48,157 nt of DNA. Origin: JBDTMC01 sp039934475 (GTDB lineage Bacteria > Acidobacteriota > Terriglobia > Bryobacterales > Bryobacteraceae). Location: positions 1 through 48,157 of the forward strand of contig JBDTMC010000003.1 of NCBI GenBank assembly GCA_039934475.1, read 5' to 3'. The translations under genes and the position numbers were made by a program. This document shows, piece by piece, positions 8,800 to 15,662 of the stretch. Position 1 is the stretch's first letter. Every line of letters begins with the position of its first letter. The notes below the pieces were generated by a model that did no database searches, was not told the DNA's origin, and worked only from the letters and a program-made list of their open reading frames with translations.

Positions 8800-9117
8800 G
8801 ACGGCAACATGCATCCCATCATCCTCTTTGATGCCCGCAAGCCCGGCGATCTGGAAAAGGCGCAGCATGCCGGCGAGCAAATCCTCCGTTACTGCATCTC
8901 AGTGGGAGGGTCGATCACTGGGGAACATGGAGTGGGGATGGAGAAGATGGAGATCATGGCCGATCAATTCCCGCCCGAGTCGCTGGATATGATCGCCAAT
9001 TTCAAGAACCTCTTCGATCCCGACTGCCGCCTCAACCCGGGGAAAGTCTTGCCGACGGGGCGGGGGTGCCTCGAAATCCGTCAGAAGGTCTTGGGCCCAA
9101 CGACCCCGGAGTACTAA
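8767..9117 (+). pseudogene. Truncated duplicate of glcD (3' end only)
   Basis: An open frame of 116 codons whose residues from about 12 onward are identical to the last 105 residues of the GlcD protein at 432-1865 apart from one Ala-to-Val change. It lacks the whole FAD-binding domain and most of the oxidase domain, so it cannot be a functional oxidase. The first 11 codons come from unrelated intergenic DNA. Near-identity with the full copy means that the duplication is recent or the copies are kept alike by recombination. Confidence 0.9.
8800..9117 (+). repeat. 318-bp direct repeat, copy 2
   Basis: Partner of 1548-1865, with 316 of 318 bases identical by direct reading. It ends at its own stop codon (TAA), six bases before the stop of the convergent methyltransferase gene. 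Confidence 0.97.
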
Positions 9118-9123
9118 TCGAAA

Positions 9124-9693
9124 CTATTGGCGGCTGGGGACTTCGTAGAGGTAAATCTTGTACGGACGGTGAAAGGCTTCCGCCTCTTCGACGGCCTTTG
9201 CCTTCCAACCGCGAACCTGATAGTTGAGTGACACGACGCGCGTGCCGGGCTTCAGTTCGCGCTCCAGTTTGGGGCGCAGCTTGTCGTTCGACAACGTCAT
9301 CAGGTAGAGGGTGACGACGTCGGCGTTGGCGATGTCCACATCCATCAGATTGCCCTTGATGACTTGGGCACGATTCTGCAAATTCAACCGTTTGATATTG
9401 TCGACGGCGGTTTCGGCGTGCTTTTCGTTCAGTTCCACACCCACAGCCTTGGCGTGGTACCGCTGCACGGCCGTAATGAGGATGCGTCCATCTCCGCAGC
9501 CGAGGTCATAGACGGTTTCTCCGGATTTAACGCCCGCTACATCGAGCATGCGTTCGACGATCGACTGGGGCGACGCCACATACGGCGCCATACTGTTTGA
9601 TTCGATTTTGGCGTGACCGAGATGCTGCGAGAAGGCGGGCCAAGCAGACAGCGCGAGTACTGTTACGGATACTCCAACGGTTGCGAGCCTCAT
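9124..9693 (-). CDS. Exported class I SAM-dependent methyltransferase-like protein
   Basis: The 189-residue product has a signal peptide (residues 1-22, cut near AFSQ) followed by a Rossmann methyltransferase core: motif I VYDLGCGDGR at about 61-70, the acidic motif II GVELNEKH, and a later AQVIKGNLMDVDIANADVV strand. The order of motifs resembles the DOT1-like/PrmA-type class I fold. An exported SAM-dependent enzyme is odd because SAM is cytoplasmic, but similar proteins with signal peptides occur in acidobacteria and proteobacteria. Substrate unknown. It starts six bases after the stop of the preceding minus-strand gene and is probably cotranscribed with it. Confidence 0.82.
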   Translation of the reverse strand: MRLATVGVSVTVLALSAWPAFSQHLGHAKIESNSMAPYVASPQSIVERMLDVAGVKSGETVYDLGCGDGRILITAVQRYHAKAVGVELNEKHAETAVDNIKRLNLQNRAQVIKGNLMDVDIANADVVTLYLMTLSNDKLRPKLERELKPGTRVVSLNYQVRGWKAKAVEEAEAFHRPYKIYLYEVPSRQ

Positions 9694-9699
9694 ATATCT

Positions 9700-10932
9700 C
9701 TATTGTGCCGTGCCGGCGGCGGCGCGGCGACTATTTTTTGACTTGACGATGCGGCCAACCATCTCCGTCACCGCGAACCAGAGGTCCCGCGGCCGGCTGA
9801 TGGTGTACTCATATCCCTTGAAAAACCTCACAGCGTGGCTGATGGAGTCCTTCCACGGCACCTGCTGCGGGTTGAGATTGTAATTCATGTAGAACACGGG
9901 GTAGTCTACTTGACCGACGTCTTTGAGGGTGTCCGAGGGTACATTTTCGTTCAAAATGGCCTTCGGGCCGGCGAAGATGAGGGCGTCCGGTTGAGCGCCG
10001 GTGCGGACTTCCTTGGTGATCAGATCAGTGAGGAAGTCGGTTTCGCCGTTCTTTTCGGCAAGGCGTTTGACATCAACAGTACCCAACTGAAGGGTACCCA
10101 AGGCCTCTCCGATGCGCGGGAAATCAATTCGGTCGGCATCGTCCTGGCGATAGACGATGCGGCGTTCGTGAAGGTTAAAGGCAACGATGGAGAATTTTCC
10201 GATGCGGGGATCGCGGGAGATGGTCCGCAGGATCGACACGAGAGCAGAGGTGTCCATGGGTTGGAGAGTGGCAGAATTTGCGTTTTGAGGAGCAAAATTC
10301 ACCAATACCTTCACGCTGAGGGGTTCCGCCTCGGCGCGGGACACGGGCGGTTCTTCCTTGAATTGTTCCAAATCGCTGGCCGCGACGCTGCTGGGTGGCA
10401 CCATGACTTCGATCTGCCGGTCTTTGGTAGGAAGCATGGCTTCCGAGTCCCAATAGAACGAGCACACCCGCTCACTGCGGTCGCGCATGAGCCAGTCTAC
10501 GTGGAATTTTCCCTCACCTAGATCAAAAGCTCCTTGCAGGTAGGCATCGCCGCGGGCATCGTCTTCCAGAATCGGGACCCGAATGCGCTGGGTGAAGTAC
10601 GCCGGTTCGTCCTTGTGGTCCTCTGGAGTTACCCGCAGCACGATAGTAAGCAGATTCTCAGAGCCGGCGAGTTCGTGCAGGGGGACACTGACCTCGTAGC
10701 CGGCATGAAACTTCAGATCGAAACCAAGCGCCGGCTTCGCCGGTGTGACCGAACAGGGAAGGTCTTTGCGCGGATCCTGGGCTTCCAGAACCGCTAGATC
10801 GGTGTTAAAAACGCGGACGTTGCCATTTACCGCCTGCATGAGGACCTGGCTGCGCAGCGCGGACGGAGCGACCACCAACAAGCACAGGGATAGGGTATGC
10901 AGCGGCACGAGAATGCGGAAAGCGCTACCCAT
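9700..10932 (-). CDS. Secreted protein of unknown function, possible VWA-like fold
   Basis: The 410-residue product starts with a hydrophobic signal sequence ending near ALRSQ. The middle part (about 35-200) is beta-rich. The C-terminal half (about 205-380) alternates strands and helices in a way that could be a von Willebrand A-like fold (SIVAFNLHERRIVYRQ; DALIFAGPKAIL; VFYMNYNLNP), but no MIDAS DxSxS motif is visible. I recognise no named family. It is followed after six bases by the exported methyltransferase. Confidence 0.7.
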   Translation of the reverse strand: MGSAFRILVPLHTLSLCLLVVAPSALRSQVLMQAVNGNVRVFNTDLAVLEAQDPRKDLPCSVTPAKPALGFDLKFHAGYEVSVPLHELAGSENLLTIVLRVTPEDHKDEPAYFTQRIRVPILEDDARGDAYLQGAFDLGEGKFHVDWLMRDRSERVCSFYWDSEAMLPTKDRQIEVMVPPSSVAASDLEQFKEEPPVSRAEAEPLSVKVLVNFAPQNANSATLQPMDTSALVSILRTISRDPRIGKFSIVAFNLHERRIVYRQDDADRIDFPRIGEALGTLQLGTVDVKRLAEKNGETDFLTDLITKEVRTGAQPDALIFAGPKAILNENVPSDTLKDVGQVDYPVFYMNYNLNPQQVPWKDSISHAVRFFKGYEYTISRPRDLWFAVTEMVGRIVKSKNSRRAAAGTAQ

Positions 10933-11121
10933 TGGTCAGTTGCCTCTAGTTTGCTCCTCCCGTGTTTGACCGTCCGACACCGTGGACAGCAGAGAGACAC
11001 GTGGAGGGCCTCACGATCTATAGAGCACATGATGAACCATTTGTTGCGGAACATCAATAAGAATGTAAACCGTTTAGGGGAGGGGGCGTACTAGATGAAA
11101 GGTTTTAACACGACGGGGAGA

Positions 11122-11137
11122 ACCTCCCGGCGGAGGT
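11122..11137 (+). promoter_or_regulatory. Hairpin enclosing a Shine-Dalgarno sequence upstream of the YkgJ-like gene
   Basis: ACCTCC (11122-11127) pairs perfectly with GGAGGT (11132-11137) across a CGGC loop. GGAGGT is a full Shine-Dalgarno sequence. It is four bases from an out-of-frame ATG (11141) and 16 bases from the ATG of the YkgJ-like gene (11154), so the stem would hide the ribosome site when folded. Confidence 0.45.
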
Positions 11138-11153
11138 GCTATGGTGAAATCCA

Positions 11154-11756
11154 ATGATCGGACGTTATCTAGCAATTTCCGAGGAGGTGGAGGCGGAGTT
11201 CCGCCGGGCGAAGCGCATCCATGGGGAGCGGATCCACTGCCGCGCCGGTTGCTCGGATTGCTGCGGACAGCTTTTTCAGATCACTGAGGTGGAGGCTGGG
11301 TGGGTGTCACGAGGGGTGCGCCGGTTGCCCCAGGAAGTGCGTGACCGAATGGTGGAGAAGGCGAAGACGTATCTTGACGCGCGGCGGACATTGACGGGGG
11401 TGGAAGAGTGGGGGTACGTGCCTCCGCGGGGGACGCGGCTGCCTTGTCCTGCCTTGGACGAGCACGGGGCTTGTGGGATTTACGAACACCGCCCGCTGGT
11501 GTGCCGGAAGTATGGGATGCCCGTTTGGAATGCGGATACGAAGAGGCTGTCGGCGTGCGAATTGAATTTCAAGGACGGGGAGGCGCTTCAAGACGGAAAG
11601 CTAATTCAAATCCAGACTGGAATTCATGAGCGGTGGAAGGAGTTGCAGGGGATATACAACGGCGCGGGCGGTGAGCGGCTACCCGAACCGATCAGTGTGG
11701 GGCGCGCGATCGTGGAGGATTTTTCGAGGTTTCTAGAGGTGGCGACGGAATCCTGA
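11154..11756 (+). CDS. YkgJ-type cysteine-cluster protein
   Basis: The 200-residue product has the conserved cysteine pattern of the YkgJ/Fe-S (zinc) cluster family: an N-terminal group C-x3-C-x2-CC (Cys29, 33, 36, 37) and a second group around LPCPALDEHGACGIYEHRPLVCR (residues 97-118, Cys98, 107, 117). The family is thought to bind a metal or iron-sulfur cluster, and its reaction is not known. An in-frame TGA at 11145 means that the ATG at 11154 is the first possible start. It is cytoplasmic, with no signal peptide, and lies 37 bases upstream of ssb in the same direction. Confidence 0.85.
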   Translation: MIGRYLAISEEVEAEFRRAKRIHGERIHCRAGCSDCCGQLFQITEVEAGWVSRGVRRLPQEVRDRMVEKAKTYLDARRTLTGVEEWGYVPPRGTRLPCPALDEHGACGIYEHRPLVCRKYGMPVWNADTKRLSACELNFKDGEALQDGKLIQIQTGIHERWKELQGIYNGAGGERLPEPISVGRAIVEDFSRFLEVATES

Positions 11757-11793
11757 CATCCGCTGTGTGACGGATATGCTACGCTTCGGGGGT

Positions 11794-12276
11794 ATGGCAT
11801 CCCGTAGCGTCAATAAGGTCATTTTGTTAGGGAACTTGGGCAAGGACGCGGAGACGAAATTCACTCCGTCGGGCGCGGCCCGGACCACCTTCTCGATTGC
11901 CACCAGCCGGCGGTGGAAAGACCAGCAAACCGGCGAGTGGAAAGAAGAGACAGACTGGCACAACATCGTGCTGTGGCGTCAGGAGAACTTAGGCGCCTAC
12001 CTGACCAAAGGGAAACAGGTGTACGTGGAAGGCCGCTTGCAGACGCGGAACTATGAAGACCGCGAGGGCAAGAAGGTTTATGCCACCGAGGTTGTAGCGG
12101 ACGATGTGATTCTGCTCGGCGGGCGCGGCGAGGCGACGGGTGGTGGTGGCGCGGACGAGTTCAGCCAGCAGCCGGTCTCAATGCCCCGGGCGCAAGCGCG
12201 GCCAAAGACGGCGAGTGCCCCGCAGCCGGAACCAGGATTCACCGAGGGGATTACCGACGACGACGTTCCGTTCTAA
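11794..12276 (+). CDS. ssb: Single-stranded DNA-binding protein
   Basis: The 160-residue product has the bacterial SSB order: an OB-fold (about residues 1-112) starting SVNKVILLGNLGKDAETK, with the conserved W(H)NIVLW and VYVEGRLQTR strands, a flexible Gly/Pro/Gln-rich linker, and the acidic C-terminal tip DDDVPF used to bind partner proteins. The ATG at 11794 gives the usual N terminus; an in-frame GTG at 11767 would add nine atypical residues. SSB coats single-stranded DNA in replication, recombination and repair. It is not in its common setting beside rpsF/rpsR, so it may be an additional paralogue. Confidence 0.95.
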   Translation: MASRSVNKVILLGNLGKDAETKFTPSGAARTTFSIATSRRWKDQQTGEWKEETDWHNIVLWRQENLGAYLTKGKQVYVEGRLQTRNYEDREGKKVYATEVVADDVILLGGRGEATGGGGADEFSQQPVSMPRAQARPKTASAPQPEPGFTEGITDDDVPF

Positions 12277-12307
12277 AACGGTTTTCACGGCGCTAGCCTC
12301 GGCAGCC

Positions 12308-12334
12308 GCGGGCCGCCGGGTGAAGGCGGCCCGC
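12308..12334 (+). terminator. Hairpin between convergent ssb and di-heme peroxidase genes
   Basis: A perfect 10-bp GC stem (GCGGGCCGCC, 12308-12317, with its complement 12325-12334) around a 7-base loop, followed on the plus strand by TTTGC. It lies 32 bases after the ssb stop and just past the end of the convergent gene. The T tract is short, but position and stem strength favour a terminator for ssb and perhaps for both genes. Confidence 0.65.
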
Positions 12335-12347
12335 TTTGCAGAGTGGG

Positions 12348-13763
12348 CTATAACGCGCGGAGGAAGGCGACCAGGTCCGACTTTTCCTGGGTGGAAAGCT
12401 GGGTTTCCAGGATCAGGTTGAAGAATTCCACCGTGTCTTCGAGAGTCAACAGGCGGCCATCGTGAAGGTAGGGCGGGCTGTCCTTCACTCCGCGGAGAGG
12501 GAACGTTTTGATGGGTCCGTCCGAGGAGGCCATCATGCCGTTTACCATTCGCGGGGTGTAGAATCGCTCCGCTTGTAGATTGTGCATGAGATTGTCGGTG
12601 TAATAGGGTGCAGGGTGGCATCCGGCGCAGCGGCCTTTCCCGACAAAGATCTCCTGCCCGCGCATCTCGCTGGCACTGGCCTTCCTGGAGTCAAGCTTAC
12701 CTTCCACGTTTAGCTTCGGGGCCGGCGGAAAGTCCAAAATCTCCTGAAACTCGGCCATGGCGTGGACCTGGCTTCCGCGATCCAGGACGTTCACCCCTTT
12801 CTTCATTGCGATGACCGGATCGCCGTCGAAGTAGGCGGCGCGCTGTTCGAACTCCGTGAAATCTTCCACCGTCTTCAGAGCGCGCTGTGATCCAAATAGG
12901 CGCTGCACGTTGACACCTCGCAGCGATGGCGTATTGATGCGGTGCCGGAACTCTTGGGGACGGATGTCTCCCACCAGGTGCGTAGCGCGATTCGTGTGAC
13001 CGTTGGTGTGGCAATCCAGGCAAGCCACACCACGGCTGACGTGCTCGGTGCGCCGATCCTCAGTCTGGTTGAACTGCTGTTGTGGAAAAGGCGTAAGCAA
13101 AAGGCGAAGACCTTCGATTTGCTTAGGGTTGAGTATACCGTTGAAGAGTTCGTAAAAGTTTTCAATGGTGACCAGTTTGCCTTTGGAGACGTCGCCGAGG
13201 TCGGGGCGGGTGGTGAGGTAGATAGGCGGAGGAAACTCGGGGAGAAAGTGGTCTGGTATATCAAAGTCGAGGTCAAAACGAGTCAGTTCCCGCTTCTCCT
13301 GCTTGTTCATCTCATCGATTTCGAACTTCGGGAAGAGCATTCCGCCCTCTCCATGATTGGGGTGGGGGAGGGGGAGGAAGCCCAGCGGAAAGGCGTCGCG
13401 AGCTTTCACCTGGTCGGGAGTCATCTTCGCCAATTGGTCCCAAGTGATGCCCACAGCGAGTTTCGCGCGCACGCCTTGCTGGATCGGCTTGTTGCGCGAC
13501 ATGGTAATCCCCGACGCGGGGTCGTTTTTCAGGTCGTAGCGCTGCTGGAGGAGCGCCAGGTGGCGTTTTATGATCTCGGGTTTGGCGGCCGACATACGGG
13601 CCATGATGGAGGCAAACGTCTCATGGATATCGACCGGGGCATAGCTGGATGGCGGCGCCTTGTCCTGGGCCAGTGCTATGTCCAGGGCCACCAGAGTTCC
13701 CAGTCCAACAAGAAGGCCGCCGGCCAGGAGTGAACGATGGGTCCGAAGCATGTTGATTCGCAC
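12348..13763 (-). CDS. Di-heme cytochrome c peroxidase / MauG-family protein
   Basis: The 471-residue product has an export signal (about 1-33) and two c-type heme motifs, CLDCH (248-252) and CAGCH (379-383). It continues with the family's typical PLRGVKDSPPYLHDGRLLTLEDTVEFFNL tail, a stretch that reads as TL-x-D-x-VEF. MauG/CcpA enzymes act in the periplasm, reducing peroxide or oxidising a protein partner. It is longer than a standard CcpA (about 330) because of an N-terminal region of about 200 residues before the first heme. It is transcribed divergently from an ECF sigma gene, and two TTCCNGGAA palindromes lie between them. The partner is unknown. Confidence 0.88.
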   Translation of the reverse strand: MRINMLRTHRSLLAGGLLVGLGTLVALDIALAQDKAPPSSYAPVDIHETFASIMARMSAAKPEIIKRHLALLQQRYDLKNDPASGITMSRNKPIQQGVRAKLAVGITWDQLAKMTPDQVKARDAFPLGFLPLPHPNHGEGGMLFPKFEIDEMNKQEKRELTRFDLDFDIPDHFLPEFPPPIYLTTRPDLGDVSKGKLVTIENFYELFNGILNPKQIEGLRLLLTPFPQQQFNQTEDRRTEHVSRGVACLDCHTNGHTNRATHLVGDIRPQEFRHRINTPSLRGVNVQRLFGSQRALKTVEDFTEFEQRAAYFDGDPVIAMKKGVNVLDRGSQVHAMAEFQEILDFPPAPKLNVEGKLDSRKASASEMRGQEIFVGKGRCAGCHPAPYYTDNLMHNLQAERFYTPRMVNGMMASSDGPIKTFPLRGVKDSPPYLHDGRLLTLEDTVEFFNLILETQLSTQEKSDLVAFLRAL

Positions 13764-13842
13764 AATCTTCCTCTTTCCGCACCCCGCGACGATGCTCCAA
13801 CGAGGGGTCGCTGTTTACGTCCACACGCCGGACGCGGGATTA

Positions 13843-13851
13843 TTCCAGGAA
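13843..13851. promoter_or_regulatory. Palindrome TTCCAGGAA, operator candidate 1
   Basis: A perfect 4-1-4 palindrome, extended to TATTCC-A-GGAATA (13841-13853). It lies 80 bases from the di-heme peroxidase start and 63 bases before the ECF coding region. GGAAT also resembles an ECF -35 element on either strand. Confidence 0.5.
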
Positions 13852-13863
13852 TACTGAAAAGAT

Positions 13864-13872
13864 TTCCCGGAA
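13864..13872. promoter_or_regulatory. Palindrome TTCCCGGAA, operator candidate 2
   Basis: A second TTCCNGGAA palindrome. Its centre (13868) is 21 bp from that of the first (13847), two helical turns, so both sites face the same side of the DNA. This is the geometry expected for cooperative binding of a dimeric regulator. Confidence 0.5.
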
Positions 13873-13913
13873 TTTAATTGCGGCTGCGGTGTTCTCCTAA
13901 ACGAGGAGGTCAT

Positions 13914-14426
13914 CTGCCGTCATTCACGGAATGTCTGTTGGCGTGTCACGCATCCCTGTATCGCTATGCGCGGTCGCTTTGCGGGGAGCGGCGGGAAGCG
14001 GAAGAATTGTTGCAGGAAACCTACAAGCGGGCTTTAGGGGCGAAGCGGAAGCCGGTAGCGGCGAATGCCGATGACATCCGACCGTGGATCTTCACAATCA
14101 TGCGGCATGCCTGGCAAAACGAGCGGCGGCGGATGTCGCGGTCGCAGGAGACTCTGTTCGAGGACGGGGCGAACATGGCTTGCGGCGAGAATGCCGAGCT
14201 GGCGCTCAGCCGGAAGCTGCTGGTTTCCGAAGTTCGAGCTGCTGTTGATTCGCTGCCGTTGCTGTGGCGCGAGATCATCGTGATGCGCGATATGGAAGAC
14301 CTCTCCTATGCCCAGATCGCGGCGGCTCTGGACTGCCCAATAGGGACCGTAATGAGCCGGCTGGCGCGAGCGCGGGGGGCACTGCGCCGCTTACTGACAC
14401 CGCATGTGCCGGTGGTTCGTCGATGA
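13914..14426 (+). CDS. ECF RNA polymerase sigma factor (second)
   Basis: The product, about 170 residues, contains region 2 (AEELLQETYKRALG) and region 4 (LPLLWREIIVMRDMEDLSYAQIAAALDCPIGTVMSRLARARGAL read as the standard ECF recognition helices). No ATG lies in frame near the start. A full AGGAGG (13904-13909) sits four bases before a CTG at 13914, giving the N terminus MPSFTECLLACH, which suits the family; a TTG at 13878 would add twelve residues without a ribosome site. Its TGA overlaps the ATG of the anti-sigma gene (14423-14426). It is divergent from the di-heme peroxidase. Confidence 0.88.
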   Translation: MPSFTECLLACHASLYRYARSLCGERREAEELLQETYKRALGAKRKPVAANADDIRPWIFTIMRHAWQNERRRMSRSQETLFEDGANMACGENAELALSRKLLVSEVRAAVDSLPLLWREIIVMRDMEDLSYAQIAAALDCPIGTVMSRLARARGALRRLLTPHVPVVRR

Positions 14427-15229
14427 TCAGCTGTTCCGAAATCCGGCCGCGCATTGCGCTGTATATCGACCGGGAGGTGACGGGCGCGGAGGCCCTCGAG
14501 TTGGAGGCTCACCTTACGCAATGCGCGGAGTGCCGCCGTGTGTACGAAGACGTGCGTGGGACGGTGGATGCGGTACGCGGTGCCCGCCCCCTGTACGACG
14601 TGCCGGACGAGTCCTTTGCAGCGGTCCAGGCGATGGTCTCGCATTGGCAGTGGCGTCAGAAGCAGCGCCGGTGGATACTGGCCGCGGCCGTGGCGGTGCT
14701 GTTACTTGCGGTAGCACTTCCGTGGATTTCAAGCCGGCGGTCGGCGTATGAGGAGTTCGCGGCCCAAGCGCATCGCAATTTCGAACGTGGGACTTTTCCG
14801 CTCGACGTCGCATCGAGCCAGCCCCAGGTGGTTGCGGCCTGGCTGGAGCCACGGGTGCCCTTTCGCTTGACGCTGCCGGACTATCCGGAAGGCGGACCCA
14901 AGCGGTATGCCCTGGCCGGTGCACGTCTTATGCAGTACCGCGGAGAGGATGTCGCATACCTGGCCTACGAAATGGACCAGAAGCCGATATCCCTGCTGAT
15001 CTCCTCGTCATCGCGAATCATGCCAGCAGGTGGAGAGAGCTACCAATCCGCCGGATTGACTTTCTACTTCTCGGCACAGCAGGGATTGCGAATCATCAGT
15101 TGGAAAGATAAAGGGCTGACCTACGCCCAGGTGTCGGATCTGGCCGTGCAGGGCGCAGAGTCGTGCGCAATTTGTCACGGAGCGGAACGGGACCGGCGAA
15201 AGTTTGAGGGACTGGGGAAGCGCCTGTAG
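14423..15229 (+). CDS. Transmembrane anti-sigma factor with C-terminal CXXCH motif
   Basis: The 268-residue product starts at the ATG overlapping the sigma stop. It has the ZAS zinc motif H-x3-C-x2-C (HLTQCAEC, about residues 30-37), one transmembrane helix (about 81-102), and an exported domain of the RsiW-like type (YALAGARLMQYRGEDVAYLAYE; ISWKDKGLTYAQVSDLA). Unusually, the extreme C terminus carries CAICH (248-252) in SCAICHGAERDR, the minimal signature for covalent c-type heme attachment, facing the periplasm. The usual domain in relatives ends soon after VSDLN without such a motif. Heme or redox sensing is an inference; a metal site or disulfide pair is also possible. Confidence 0.85.
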   Translation: MISCSEIRPRIALYIDREVTGAEALELEAHLTQCAECRRVYEDVRGTVDAVRGARPLYDVPDESFAAVQAMVSHWQWRQKQRRWILAAAVAVLLLAVALPWISSRRSAYEEFAAQAHRNFERGTFPLDVASSQPQVVAAWLEPRVPFRLTLPDYPEGGPKRYALAGARLMQYRGEDVAYLAYEMDQKPISLLISSSSRIMPAGGESYQSAGLTFYFSAQQGLRIISWKDKGLTYAQVSDLAVQGAESCAICHGAERDRRKFEGLGKRL

Positions 15230-15250
15230 ATCGACCGAGCTGTTCCGTAG

Positions 15251-15643
15251 CTATTCATTGAGGACGCTTTGGTCGTACCACGGGCTTTCGAGGTCATGGT
15301 CTTCGTCGTCTTCAAGCTGGAAGCCAGCGTGCTCTTTGAGGTCCAGTGAGAATTTGATTCGCCGGCCTTGGGTGTCGGAGTAGATGCGGCCTTCGAGTTC
15401 CTTGCCGATGAGGCCTTCGAGGTTCTTGAAGTACTGCACTGGAAAGACGAAAGTGGCGTGCGTTTGGCGCTCGGCTTCGGCGCCTGTAAGGACGTCGTGA
15501 GAGCGGCAATAGCACTTCACCACCGGAACCATACCGTCCTGGTCGCCTAGCCTCCGGCCCTTCGAGAGGAGGATGCGCTGCAGCCGGCCGGTGCGGAGTT
15601 CCACCGAGTCGTATTCCGAAGCGTAGTCGTTCTTAGCATTCAT
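15251..15643 (-). CDS. Hypothetical protein, downstream of the histidine kinase
   Basis: A 130-residue cytoplasmic protein with no recognised domain. It is hydrophilic, with a VVKCYCRSHDVLTG segment and a strongly acidic C terminus (LEDDEDHDLES). The ATG at 15643 has AGGG nine bases upstream; an in-frame ATG at 15661 would add six residues and sits directly beside the kinase stop. It is the last gene of the minus-strand train starting at the ADOP permease, so it may belong to that regulatory unit. Confidence 0.6.
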   Translation of the reverse strand: MNAKNDYASEYDSVELRTGRLQRILLSKGRRLGDQDGMVPVVKCYCRSHDVLTGAEAERQTHATFVFPVQYFKNLEGLIGKELEGRIYSDTQGRRIKFSLDLKEHAGFQLEDDEDHDLESPWYDQSVLNE

Positions 15644-15662
15644 TCTGTTCGCCCTGAGCATA

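Noticed and set aside
11141..11287. Small gene of 48 codons
   Set aside because: It overlaps the YkgJ-like gene out of frame and its sequence has no family features; better viewed as a leader or coincidence.
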